From Globicatella sanguinis NBRC 15551 (GTDB lineage: Bacteria > Bacillota > Bacilli > Lactobacillales > Aerococcaceae): 32,029 nucleotides of DNA. Positions within the stretch are counted from its first letter, which is position 1. Every line of letters begins with the position of its first letter. Below, in pieces: positions 18,001 through 25,343 of the stretch. Below the pieces are notes generated by a model that was not told where the DNA came from, did no database searches, and saw only the letters and a list, made by a program, of their open reading frames with translations. A program made the translations under genes and the position numbers. The stretch covers positions 1 to 32,029 of the forward strand of contig NZ_BCQX01000011.1 of the NCBI RefSeq assembly GCF_001552295.1. The letters run 5' to 3'.

Positions 18001-18061
18001 CTTTTTTGATAAAATTAGCTAATTTATAATATTGTTTTCGTATATACTCAAATTCAAACAT
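15017..18061 (-). CDS. Alpha-mannosidase, GH38, cytoplasmic
   Basis: Zinc-dependent exo-alpha-mannosidase that trims alpha-mannose from N-glycan-type oligosaccharides. GHTHIDLAWLW (about residues 224-234) supplies the zinc His and Asp; ICWLPDVFGYSPT (about 334-346) carries the nucleophile Asp; QFHDVLPGSS lies in the helical domain. The long C-terminal part is the usual GH38 beta domain. At 1014 residues it is normal for bacterial GH38 enzymes. The longest frame starts at 18073, but the ribosome site GGAGG lies inside it, 5 nt before the ATG at 18061, so I place the start there. No signal peptide. It follows the binding-protein gene after a hairpin-containing gap and precedes the GH3 gene by 9 bp. 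Confidence 0.94.
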   Translation of the reverse strand: MFEFEYIRKQYYKLANFIKKEEYPIHDVRLVNGDLNEDYVLGTYFGQKNSYYTLLSEIKIPQLDVGETFWIEAYSSLTEWDNSTNPQLKLYLNEELVQGLDVNHRYTVVPEKFWGQKVSLRIEIFSGREEKQFPMYIKAYKIDKATYNTYWDLRVAVEAWQAIEEDTYKLVYQETLLKCIKLLDFRQVYSDDYYHRLKTIQSILQLDLYQKFKELSSVDVYAIGHTHIDLAWLWTFQQAIEKGERSFSTILKFMEDYPNFTFIQSQPQLYQDIKEQYPELYQLIQTQIKEGRWIPEGAMWVESDTNLISGESMVRQFLYGKQYFKNELGIESKICWLPDVFGYSPTLPQIMAKTNTPYFMTTKLSWNQMNQIPNDSLTWKGLDGSEVLVHFIPTVSVGYSPTPFYTTYNGMLDPLTLKKSWDRYINKDKNNFIMNAYGYGDGGGGPTVEMLETAKRLENGLPGIPKVKNSNALDFFENLEKSSEKQNFNTWVGELYFEYHRGTYTSIGKIKRQNRFAEFYLQNIEKLYTLYKLENYPKSALENLWKIVLKHQFHDVLPGSSIQEVYDEADSTFEKLFASFEQLYNNLFPSPEEKNDLIIFNPNGISQNGYIQLKESTGSLLLNGQKELESQQLTTHERLYYLPNLKPLSTVKVGLEETKSEEADSRFKYNDKTRQLETPYYCVEFDKDYQIISLYDKEVQRMVNVDRGLLNELVVYEDIPMDYDAWDIDIYYPYKRWTIRHLNSVKVKENGSLIFSLLIARHYQHSTIHQEMIFHAYSRRIDFKTEVDWQENQQLLRAEFNVDIHTYESTHDIQFGNIKRPVHRNTSWDIAKFETCAHKWIDLSEEDYGCALMSDCKYGYNTEYQKLGISLIKSPIDPYPKADIGYHQFSYSLYPHLGDWKNSDVVAESYQLNNPLVALPVAENQQIMSPPIEFENDAIIIDTLKQSEDGKGIIVRLFDFKGRRSKVNARVMSSYTKVYECNLLEEIETELRIDSNNQFKCEVKPYEIKTIKLM

Positions 18062-18084
18062 AAATTCCTCCATATGGTTAGAAC

Positions 18085-18117
18085 AATAGCCTCTGGAATA
18101 AGAAACCAGAGGCTATT
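18085..18117 (-). other. Intra-operon hairpin between binding protein and GH38 genes
   Basis: AATAGCCTCTGG and CCAGAGGCTATT are perfect 12-bp arms around a 9-base loop. No T run follows on the minus strand, so it is more likely an RNA stabiliser or weak terminator that raises binding-protein mRNA over the downstream enzyme genes, as in other transporter operons. Confidence 0.7.
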
Positions 18118-18136
18118 AATTATTTATTATCGACTT

Positions 18137-19738
18137 TTATGAATTTGCCCAACGGTCATAAGCACCTTGGTAAACTTTCACATAGTCTTCAATTCCCATG
18201 TTTTCTAAAGTTTTTAAGTAATCTGCCCAAGTGTCATCATTCAACTCAACCGTTCCAGTAATGAATTTAGCTTCCATTTCCGTTACATAAGTTGAGATAT
18301 CAGTAGCATTCATACTAATTTGGTCTTGTTCATCTTTTGTTAAATAAGTGATTGGGAATGGAACTTCAGCATATGGTGTGACTTTCTCTTCCGTTTCAGC
18401 ACGTAAAAATTCTGTGAATTCCGTTACATCTGGATCTTCAGGATTTACTTTAATTGCTGTTAAGTCCGTCTCATAAACCGGTACTAAAATACCATAAGCT
18501 GGCGTGATGGTTCCACGGTAATCTTCAGCTTTTTCAACATCGACATTCTCATCATTAAAGAGTTTTATCTCATCCCCTGCGGCATTTTGTCCTTTATTCC
18601 ATAAGAAACCTTCTGGCCCTTGGTTAATGAATTCATATCCCTCTTCTGAATAGAAATAATCAACCCATCTCACAGCAGCTGCAGGATCTTTCGCATTATT
18701 TGTAACTGCGAATGTACCTGTTGAGAATCGCGGACTAGCAACGGCTAGCGTTTCAGGTGAAAATTCACTGGTCAATGTTTGGAACATGGGGTCATTCATC
18801 GCTTCTTTTTCGTTTTCGCCTAAAGTAAAGTATGAGAAGTAGTCTTGGAATACTCCGATTTGATTATTTTGTCCTTTAGCTTTCTTTTGTTCATTAGATT
18901 GAATAAAGGTTTCTTGGTCTAATAATTTTTCAGAATATAATTTTTTCATAAATTCTAAGTAGCCACGATAATTTTCAGTTGAAGGAGCAAATCTTACTTT
19001 ACCATCAACCTCTTCGATAGAAGATGATTTCATTCCAAATGATGCCATCATATATAAACGAATCGTATCTAGTTTAACATCAGTTAAAGGAATTTCATCT
19101 TGTTGCCCATTACCATTAGGATCTTCATCACGCATGCGAACTAGTAAATCATAGAATTCATCAACTGTTTTCGGAACCTCTTCCACGCCTAGTGCTTCTA
19201 GCCAAGTACCGTTATACCACATTGGACCTAATGGCCAAATACTAATTGAACTATGATTAATATAAGGTAAGCTATAAATATGACCGTCCGGAGCTGTGAT
19301 TGATTTTTTAATATCTGGATTTTCTTCTAATACTTTTGACAAGTTTGGAGCATTTTCTGCTAATAAATCCTCTAATGGTAATAAAATTCCTTGAGAACCA
19401 TAATCTACTTCCATACCACGTGTTAAGTTTTGAGAACCCGCTGCAAAAATAACATCAGGAAGATCACCACTAGCAAACGCCAAATTTAGACGTGTACTAA
19501 AATCTGCCATTGGAGGTGTAATATATTCCCATTTAATATTGGTCATTTTTTCATATTCTTGTAAAGTTGGCATGTCTTTCCATTCAGCTAATCCTGTACC
19601 TGGAGCAATTAAACTCATTTCTAAAGGTTCTTCAGAAATAGGAAATTTCGTTAAGGTATCGGCATTGACTGGTAGGACATTCATCAGTGTTGACAATAAT
19701 AAACCTGCTGCTGTTGCTTTAAATAAACTTTTTTTCAT
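18137..19738 (-). CDS. LplA-type ABC transporter solute-binding protein, without lipobox
   Basis: Extracellular oligosaccharide-binding protein (533 residues) for the permeases encoded at 22214-24085. The fold is the large LplA/family-1 type: DLPDVIFAAG near residue 95, the EF-hand-like calcium loop DPNGNGQQDEIP (about 212-223), and FAVTNNAKDPAAAVRW further on. The N-terminus is a clear signal peptide (MKKSLFKATAAGLLLSTLM...VNADT) with a probable signal peptidase I site after VNA. The protein contains no cysteine at all, so it cannot be lipid-anchored in the usual way. AGGAG lies 9 nt before the ATG. It sits between the GH29 and GH38 genes rather than beside the permeases. The ligand is inferred from the neighbouring glycosidases. 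Confidence 0.88.
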   Translation of the reverse strand: MKKSLFKATAAGLLLSTLMNVLPVNADTLTKFPISEEPLEMSLIAPGTGLAEWKDMPTLQEYEKMTNIKWEYITPPMADFSTRLNLAFASGDLPDVIFAAGSQNLTRGMEVDYGSQGILLPLEDLLAENAPNLSKVLEENPDIKKSITAPDGHIYSLPYINHSSISIWPLGPMWYNGTWLEALGVEEVPKTVDEFYDLLVRMRDEDPNGNGQQDEIPLTDVKLDTIRLYMMASFGMKSSSIEEVDGKVRFAPSTENYRGYLEFMKKLYSEKLLDQETFIQSNEQKKAKGQNNQIGVFQDYFSYFTLGENEKEAMNDPMFQTLTSEFSPETLAVASPRFSTGTFAVTNNAKDPAAAVRWVDYFYSEEGYEFINQGPEGFLWNKGQNAAGDEIKLFNDENVDVEKAEDYRGTITPAYGILVPVYETDLTAIKVNPEDPDVTEFTEFLRAETEEKVTPYAEVPFPITYLTKDEQDQISMNATDISTYVTEMEAKFITGTVELNDDTWADYLKTLENMGIEDYVKVYQGAYDRWANS

Positions 19739-19751
19739 ATTATAACTCTCC

Positions 19752-21095
19752 TCATTTTTTATTTAATATAATTTTACAGCCATAAATTGGAAATTGCTCT
19801 ACATCGTCCGGTATTAGTATCTGGTAATCTTTCCTTTCAATTGTTTTACCATTAGATACGTTTTTTATATCATCTACTAAGTCCAATATCTCACTAGTTA
19901 AGATCGTATCGAGTGATATTTGCTGATTACACAAACTTTTTTTGATAAATAAATAAATAATATGATCCCTTTGCGTAAGAAAATATGGGCCACTGGGTTG
20001 CAGATTAAGCGCACGCGTTCCATAAATTCCTTCACCGTAAATTTTCATCCAACGACCTAGACGCTTAAGTGATTGAACCTCTGTTTCTAATAAAGTTCCT
20101 TGTGGTGTTGGACCAACTCCAAATAATACATTTCCTCCCTTACTTACAATCTCAACCATTGTACTAATTAATTCATCACCTGATTTTATAACATCTGTTG
20201 GTACATAGCCCCAATCGTTGCCAATTGGGACATTACTTTCCCACGGTTTCGTTGGTATCTGATGATAGTCAGGAATTTTTCTTTCAGGAGTAACATAATT
20301 TTCATGACGACCACCCATTGCTCGATTTACCATAATGAGCTCAGGTTGATGTTTACGGGCAATTTCAGCTATCAGATCCATTTGTAAATCTTCTTTACCT
20401 TCACCACACCACCCCGCATCTAACCAAAGTAAATCAATTTTCCCATAATGGGTCGTTAATTCTTCGATTTGGCGATGAACGAAATCAACATAACGTTGCC
20501 AAATTTCAGGATATTGAGCAGTATCATAACTAGCATGACGACCTTTTACCTCCTCATCATCTAGCCAATAATAAGGACTATACCAGTCTGCTTTTGAATA
20601 ATATACTCCGGCAGCCATATGATGACGACGAATAGCTGTCATGATTTCTCGATATAAATCAATTTTACAAGGACTTTGTTTGCCACAAATCTTAAATTCA
20701 CTATATAAGGTATTAAACAAATTGAAACCATCATGATGCTTAGACGTTACAATGCCATATTTAAAACCACAGTCACTTAAAAGAGACATCCATTCGTCAG
20801 CATTAAATTCGGTAGGATTAAATTCTCCAATTAAATTCCAATAGTCTAGCTTTAATTGTCCAATCGACTCACGCCAAGCTTTAGGTTCTCTTGCCCATTC
20901 ATCTTTTTCCGATAATTGCCATGATTCAACAATACCAGCTTGCGAATATAATCCCCAATGAATCAAGAAACCTAGATTTTGATCTTGAAACCATTCCAAT
21001 TTTTGTGGCAACCATTTTGATTCTGGATACTGACTCATATCCAATTCGTTTGTTCCCTTACCTTCGACAATATCGCCACGAACTAAGTCTGACAT
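19752..21095 (-). CDS. Alpha-L-fucosidase, GH29 (second copy), cytoplasmic
   Basis: A second GH29 enzyme, clearly different from the one at 11366-12745, so the pair may split linkages (for example core alpha-1,6 versus antenna alpha-1,3/1,4). The barrel shows LGFLIHWGLYSQAG, TSKHHDGFNLFNT and DLLWLDAGW, whose Asp is the likely nucleophile (about residue 226). A short C-terminal beta segment follows. No signal peptide. The frame reaches a GTG at 21101, but AAGGAGG stands 6 nt before the ATG at 21095 (MSDLVRGDIV), which I take as the start (447 residues). It has its own upstream gap with a -10 box and a cre-like site, so it can be transcribed from an internal promoter, and it is 13 bp from the binding-protein gene. 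Confidence 0.9.
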   Translation of the reverse strand: MSDLVRGDIVEGKGTNELDMSQYPESKWLPQKLEWFQDQNLGFLIHWGLYSQAGIVESWQLSEKDEWAREPKAWRESIGQLKLDYWNLIGEFNPTEFNADEWMSLLSDCGFKYGIVTSKHHDGFNLFNTLYSEFKICGKQSPCKIDLYREIMTAIRRHHMAAGVYYSKADWYSPYYWLDDEEVKGRHASYDTAQYPEIWQRYVDFVHRQIEELTTHYGKIDLLWLDAGWCGEGKEDLQMDLIAEIARKHQPELIMVNRAMGGRHENYVTPERKIPDYHQIPTKPWESNVPIGNDWGYVPTDVIKSGDELISTMVEIVSKGGNVLFGVGPTPQGTLLETEVQSLKRLGRWMKIYGEGIYGTRALNLQPSGPYFLTQRDHIIYLFIKKSLCNQQISLDTILTSEILDLVDDIKNVSNGKTIERKDYQILIPDDVEQFPIYGCKIILNKK

Positions 21096-21132
21096 AATCA
21101 CCCTCCTTGTAATATATATTTAAAGATCTAAT

Positions 21133-21159
21133 ATTATATCTTATCATAAAACGCTTACA
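21133..21159 (-). promoter_or_regulatory. Internal promoter with cre-like site before the second GH29
   Basis: TATAAT (minus, at 21133-21138) is a perfect -10 box. The cre-like TGTAAGCGTTTTAT (minus, 21146-21159) sits over the place of the -35 element, where only weak matches are found. The 104-bp gap around it is the largest within the operon. Confidence 0.55.
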
Positions 21160-21205
21160 CCAACAGTTCAATATGTATCTCCAAAGGCCATATGTAAGAT
21201 ATATT

Positions 21206-22210
21206 CTATTTATTATAGTTGGCAATGACAGTATTCATTGCATTTAAATTTTGATCCAATCTAAATAAAATTTCCTCCACAGTTAAAGCATTTGGTTTAT
21301 CACACCAAATACAATACTCAACACCTTCTAGTAAACAGTGGTGGTCGAAGGGCATCATTTGGTCATCTGAAAACAGTAATGGTTGCCATCCTTGTATGAT
21401 TTTATCAGGTACAGGATATTGATAACCCGCATTTTCACCTAAAACAAAATACATATACTTATCATTACTGTTAACCAACTGATGTCCCTTTTCGATAAAA
21501 GTACAAAGAGGTGCCATGTTCTTGTTCCATCGTGTCCAATAATGAACAACAGCGCGATGGTCTACTTCTACCAAACCAGAATCATTTAAACGATAAAGGC
21601 CATCACTCCACACATGGGGACGCAAACCTTTTGAGCATACAAATTCAATTAATTGATTAACATATTCAATATAAAGTTCAAGTCCACTCGCTTGGGTGCC
21701 ATACTTTTCGATTGTTCCTTGATATAAATCTGGATAACTTGAAATTTGATCAAAATCAATAAATTCATCGACCCCAATATGAAATCCTGAGCTTTCTTTA
21801 AATAAATGGATATATTCATCTAGTAATGAAAGCACCAATTCAACTGCCTTTGGATTAGTAATATCCAGTGCATTATTAGGAATACTAAGAGTACTTTTTT
21901 CTACTTTAAGACGTAATTCAGGTCGTACTTCTAGTAATGGTTTTAAATGACCTGGACTATCAAGTTCTGGTAAAATTTCAATCTGTTTTAAACTTGCTTC
22001 TTTCATAATCAGCTTAACTTCTTCTTTAGATAAATGATTTTCAGCTACCATTTCAGGACAAGTGTCACATTCAATGCGGAATCCTTCATTATCACTAAAA
22101 TGCCAATGTAACGTATCAAAGCGATGTTTATCCATAATATCAAGGATTGCCATCATCTCTTTGAAATTAAAATATTTGCGTCCCGTATCAACCATTAAAA
22201 ATTTTTTCAT
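21206..22210 (-). CDS. GH20 beta-N-acetylhexosaminidase, single catalytic domain, cytoplasmic
   Basis: Removes terminal beta-linked GlcNAc or GalNAc. The 334 residues are just the GH20 barrel: MVDTGRKYFNF (6-16), LHWHFSDNEGFR (34-45), PELDSPGHLK (81-90) and the catalytic pair Asp148-Glu149 in HIGVDEF. The N-terminal domain found in many GH20 enzymes and any signal peptide are absent, which resembles small intracellular GH20 enzymes of streptococci. GAAAGGA lies 6 nt before the ATG, and the start is 3 bp from the stop of the permease gene, so the two are translationally coupled. Trp235-type aromatic residues near HVWSDGLYR and YCIWCDKPN would line the active site. Preference for GlcNAc is inferred from context. 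Confidence 0.88.
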   Translation of the reverse strand: MKKFLMVDTGRKYFNFKEMMAILDIMDKHRFDTLHWHFSDNEGFRIECDTCPEMVAENHLSKEEVKLIMKEASLKQIEILPELDSPGHLKPLLEVRPELRLKVEKSTLSIPNNALDITNPKAVELVLSLLDEYIHLFKESSGFHIGVDEFIDFDQISSYPDLYQGTIEKYGTQASGLELYIEYVNQLIEFVCSKGLRPHVWSDGLYRLNDSGLVEVDHRAVVHYWTRWNKNMAPLCTFIEKGHQLVNSNDKYMYFVLGENAGYQYPVPDKIIQGWQPLLFSDDQMMPFDHHCLLEGVEYCIWCDKPNALTVEEILFRLDQNLNAMNTVIANYNK

Positions 22211-22213
22211 TAC

Positions 22214-23128
22214 TTATCCTTTCAGTGAACCAACCATAACCCCTTTTACAAAGTATTTTTGTAAAAATGGATACACAATGATAATAGGTAATGTTGAAAC
22301 AATCATAACACCGTATTTAATGACTTCACTTAGCTGTTGTTTTGAATAAGCTAACTCTGCCATTGATGAGTTCATCATACTTGAAGTGGCACTACCAGTT
22401 GACGAAAGATCTTGTAACACTAATATTTCTCTTAAAATCATTTGTAATGGATATTTTGCTTTGTCTGATAAGTAAATTAATGCACCAAAGAAACTATTCC
22501 AGTGTCCAACACCATAAAACAATCCCATAACTGCTATAATCGGCATGGATAATGGTAAGATAATTTTGATAAACATTGTTAAATCATTACACCCATCGAT
22601 AATCGCTGCTTCCTCTAATTCACGTGGTACATTTGTTTCAAAAAAAGTTCGAGTCACAACAATATTGTACATTGAAGCTGCTCCAGGTAAGACCATCGCC
22701 CAAATAGTGTCTAGCAAGCCTAAATTACGCATTAATAAATAAGTTGGAATCATCCCGCCGCTGATAAACATTGGAACTATCATAAAATTCATTAGAAAAT
22801 TACGTCCAAAAAAATCTTTTCTTGCCAATGCATAAGCACAAGGAATTGTAACCATTAAGTTAATCGCAGTTCCTAATAAAGTATAAATAATAGTATTTTT
22901 ATACCCTGTCCAAATCTGTTTGTTTTCAAAAATTGCTTCATAACCCATCCAAGTAAATTCCTTCGGAAATAACCACATCTCTCCAGAATTCACATGATAA
23001 GGATTGCTGACAGAAGCACTCAATATATAAATTAATGGATACAGGACCAGTATTAAAGCAATTAATAGGTAAAGGTAAACAAAAAATAAATATACACGGT
23101 CTTTAAATAACATTTTTTTACCAAACAA
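22214..23128 (-). CDS. ABC transporter permease, LplC type (TTG start)
   Basis: Inner-membrane permease with about six transmembrane segments, partner of the gene just upstream. The cytoplasmic EAA loop that contacts the ATPase reads EEAAIIDGCNDLTMF (about residues 191-205). It ends with the GVMVGSLKG tail typical of the LplC/CarB-type permeases. The start is TTG at 23128: AGAAAGGAG precedes it by 8 nt, whereas the next ATG (23113) has no ribosome site. 304 residues, a normal length. No ATP-binding subunit is encoded in this window, so a shared MsmK-like ATPase from elsewhere is expected. Confidence 0.92.
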   Translation of the reverse strand: MFGKKMLFKDRVYLFFVYLYLLIALILVLYPLIYILSASVSNPYHVNSGEMWLFPKEFTWMGYEAIFENKQIWTGYKNTIIYTLLGTAINLMVTIPCAYALARKDFFGRNFLMNFMIVPMFISGGMIPTYLLMRNLGLLDTIWAMVLPGAASMYNIVVTRTFFETNVPRELEEAAIIDGCNDLTMFIKIILPLSMPIIAVMGLFYGVGHWNSFFGALIYLSDKAKYPLQMILREILVLQDLSSTGSATSSMMNSSMAELAYSKQQLSEVIKYGVMIVSTLPIIIVYPFLQKYFVKGVMVGSLKG

Positions 23129-23143
23129 TTAAACCACTCCTTT

Positions 23144-24085
23144 CTAGAATAATGAAGTTTGACTAACTTTTTTAGCAATTTGATTTACAATGACCAGTAA
23201 AATCATATTAATAAGAGCATTAAATAAGCCAACCGCAGCGGCAAAGCTGTATTGTGCATCAAGTAAACCTTGCTTGTAAACAAAAGTCGCAATAACATTG
23301 GATGATTCCATATTTAAAGGGTTTTGTAATAAAATAATTTTCTCAAAGCCCATTGCCATTAAAGAACCGAAATTCATAATTAACAAAATAACCATCGTTG
23401 GAATAATGGTTGGAATATTAATGTACCAATTACGTTGCCATCTAGTTGCCCCATCAATCGTTGCAGCTTCATGTAATTGTTCATCGACACCAGATAATAC
23501 CGCAAAGTAAATGACTGAGCCCCAACCTGTTGATTGCCAAACACCTGATAAAACGTAAATAGTTTTAAACCATCGTGGATCTTGTAAAAATGCAGTGCGT
23601 TCAAATCCTAAAAAACTTAAGAAATGGTTAATAATCCCGGTTGAAGGTGATAAGAATGAAATAATCATCCCTGAAATAACCACAACAGAAATAAAATTGG
23701 GTGCATAGGTTGCTGTTTGGACAAACTTTTTAGCAAAGCCATCTTTAACTTCATTCAATGCTAACGCCAAAATAATTGGCAATGGAAACCCAACGATTAA
23801 TGAATAAACATTAATGCCGACAGTATTTTTAATTAAATCCCAAAAATAATATGAATTGAAAAATCTTTGAAAATGTTTAAAACCTACCCACGGACTACCT
23901 AAAATACCTAATGAAGGCATATAATCTTTAAAAGCGATAATAACCCCATACATTGGAAAATACGCAAATATTAAAAAATATAGAAATGCAGGAAATGCAA
24001 AGAGGTATAAATAACGACTGTGATAAATTTTTTGCCATATCGTCTTTTCTTTATTCACACGACGAATTGGTTGTGATAGTTCCAT
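23144..24085 (-). CDS. ABC transporter permease, LplB type
   Basis: First gene of the glycan operon. It has about six membrane segments, an N-terminal cytoplasmic tail and the EAA loop HEAATIDGATRWQRNW near residues 210-225. Together with the LplC-type permease and the binding protein at 18137 it forms an LplABC-family importer, a group dedicated to complex oligosaccharides in Bacillota. The longest frame begins with GTG at 24094, but GAAAGGG fits the ATG at 24085 (8 nt spacing; MELSQPIRRV), giving 313 residues. A cre-like site lies 32 bp upstream, and the operon diverges from the regulatory genes starting at 24237. Confidence 0.92.
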   Translation of the reverse strand: MELSQPIRRVNKEKTIWQKIYHSRYLYLFAFPAFLYFLIFAYFPMYGVIIAFKDYMPSLGILGSPWVGFKHFQRFFNSYYFWDLIKNTVGINVYSLIVGFPLPIILALALNEVKDGFAKKFVQTATYAPNFISVVVISGMIISFLSPSTGIINHFLSFLGFERTAFLQDPRWFKTIYVLSGVWQSTGWGSVIYFAVLSGVDEQLHEAATIDGATRWQRNWYINIPTIIPTMVILLIMNFGSLMAMGFEKIILLQNPLNMESSNVIATFVYKQGLLDAQYSFAAAVGLFNALINMILLVIVNQIAKKVSQTSLF

Positions 24086-24116
24086 AAATTTCACCCTTTC
24101 TTCTCATAACACTATC

Positions 24117-24130
24117 TTAAAACGCTTTCA
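24117..24130 (-). promoter_or_regulatory. cre-like site upstream of the glycan operon
   Basis: Minus strand TGAAAGCGTTTTAA matches the CcpA consensus except near its end and is almost identical to the site at 21146-21159. A TAATAT sequence four bases upstream may be the -10 box of the operon, but no convincing -35 was found. Confidence 0.55.
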
Positions 24131-24181
24131 ACATATTATCAATATGTGGTTTTTAAGATCATGTGTATTCTATCGGTTTTA

Positions 24182-24210
24182 TTGTAACCATTTTCATAAT
24201 GTTTTATAAT
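24182..24210 (+). promoter_or_regulatory. Promoter of the regulatory operon
   Basis: TTGTAA (24182-24187), 17 bases, perfect TATAAT (24205-24210). The predicted start, near 24217, lies about 20 bases before the ATG at 24237. Confidence 0.75.
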
Positions 24211-24236
24211 ATAGCTATCACAGAAAGGAGAGGCTC

Positions 24237-24722
24237 ATGAAAAAATATTTACTTATCTTCTTACTACTTTTATTATTGTTATTCGCACCACGTTTGTTAA
24301 AAAGTTTAAAAAGTGATAGGATAATAATAGATGATTTTCTCGTAAGCGGACACATTGTTGACGAAACACCACTCAAAAGCGTCGTTGCTACTCTAAAAAG
24401 TAATATTAAAGCTTCAAACGAAGAAAACATCGATCACTATATTAATACACTCATTCCTTCTGCTCGAAAGGAAACCGAAAAAGAGATACGCTCTTTCTTT
24501 GAAAAATATGATTTACACATCGAACTGATTTCAATTGAAGTCGTTGAACAAACCCCTGAAAGAGTCAAGTTAAGAGTCGTACAACAAAGTGAAAATCACA
24601 ATGAAGCCGATTATCGCAATCATGAAGCCACAGTTGGTATGACTTTTATCAAAGTTAATGATCAGTGGTTAATAGCGGAAAGTATGATGGAAAATACAAA
24701 ATTTAATTATGCGAAGGAATAA
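24237..24722 (+). CDS. Small membrane-anchored protein, NTF2-like fold suspected
   Basis: 161 residues. Residues 5-17 are a very hydrophobic leucine-rich segment without a signal peptidase site or lipobox, so it is likely a membrane anchor with the rest outside. The remainder, two or more helices (about 43-80) followed by beta strands (IELISIEVVEQ, VKLRVVQQ, VGMTFIKVNDQWLIAES), has the helix-then-strand order and the closing W-I-A strand of NTF2/SnoaL-like domains. No family name can be given with certainty. AGAAAGGAG precedes the ATG. It opens the operon with the DUF624 and AraC-type genes (3 and 0 bp apart), so a helper role in sensing or signalling for the regulator is a reasonable inference, not a demonstrated one. 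Confidence 0.7.
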   Translation: MKKYLLIFLLLLLLLFAPRLLKSLKSDRIIIDDFLVSGHIVDETPLKSVVATLKSNIKASNEENIDHYINTLIPSARKETEKEIRSFFEKYDLHIELISIEVVEQTPERVKLRVVQQSENHNEADYRNHEATVGMTFIKVNDQWLIAESMMENTKFNYAKE

Positions 24723-24725
24723 ACG

Positions 24726-25343
24726 ATGAATAAACTAACGGATTTAACAGTTAAATTAGGTAATTTTATCTTGAATATTTTGAAATTACATGTTTTAGCA
24801 ATAATACACATTTTAAGAGGTGGTGTGATATTAGGCTTATTTCCTGCTATGGTAAGCATTTGGGATCTTTACTTCCATTCATTTAGTGATGATAAGGAAC
24901 CCAAAATTACACAATTTACCAAAAAATGGCAGGAATATTTTAAAACTGCTAATATCTTAGGATTTATTTTATTAGCACTCATCCTACTAATCAGCTATGA
25001 AATTTTATTAACTTTAAAAGTATTAAATTGGCCATGGCTCAGCCTTTTTTTACTGTTTATCGGGATTATTTTATTTGGGATTTTTATTTATAGCTTCGCA
25101 AGTTTAATTCGCTATGATTTATCAATAAAAAATCATTTCAAACAAGCATTTTTCCTATTACTGTGTTCGATACCTGAATTGATTGCAGGAATCATTGGAG
25201 CGGCCTTAGCAATCGCCATCTTAGCCCTCTTCCCTTTCCTTGCTATTTTTGCATCGATTCCGCTAATCCTGTTCCCTTTTGCCTGGTTTAGCTACCAAGC
25301 AGTGACCAAACTCGAGCGAAATCAAATGAATGGAGGTTCTTAA
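24726..25343 (+). CDS. DUF624 (YesL-like) membrane protein
   Basis: 205 residues with about five membrane segments and the DUF624 start pattern (LKLHVLAIIHILRGGVILG then FPAMVSIWDL). Its biochemical role is unknown. Proteins of this family are repeatedly encoded beside LplABC-type transporters and their regulators, as in the yesL-yesMN-yesOPQ cluster of Bacillus subtilis, which matches the context here. GAAGGA lies 7 nt before the ATG, and the stop codon overlaps the start of the next gene by one base (TAATG), so it is translationally coupled to the AraC-type regulator. It could assist assembly of the transporter or the sensor; nothing in the sequence decides between these. Confidence 0.85.
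   Translation: MNKLTDLTVKLGNFILNILKLHVLAIIHILRGGVILGLFPAMVSIWDLYFHSFSDDKEPKITQFTKKWQEYFKTANILGFILLALILLISYEILLTLKVLNWPWLSLFLLFIGIILFGIFIYSFASLIRYDLSIKNHFKQAFFLLLCSIPELIAGIIGAALAIAILALFPFLAIFASIPLILFPFAWFSYQAVTKLERNQMNGGS

Noticed and set aside
24218-24430. Minus-strand frame of 70 codons opposite the small membrane protein
   Set aside because: It overlaps the plus-strand promoter and gene at 24237, whose ribosome site, anchor and operon spacing are much better.
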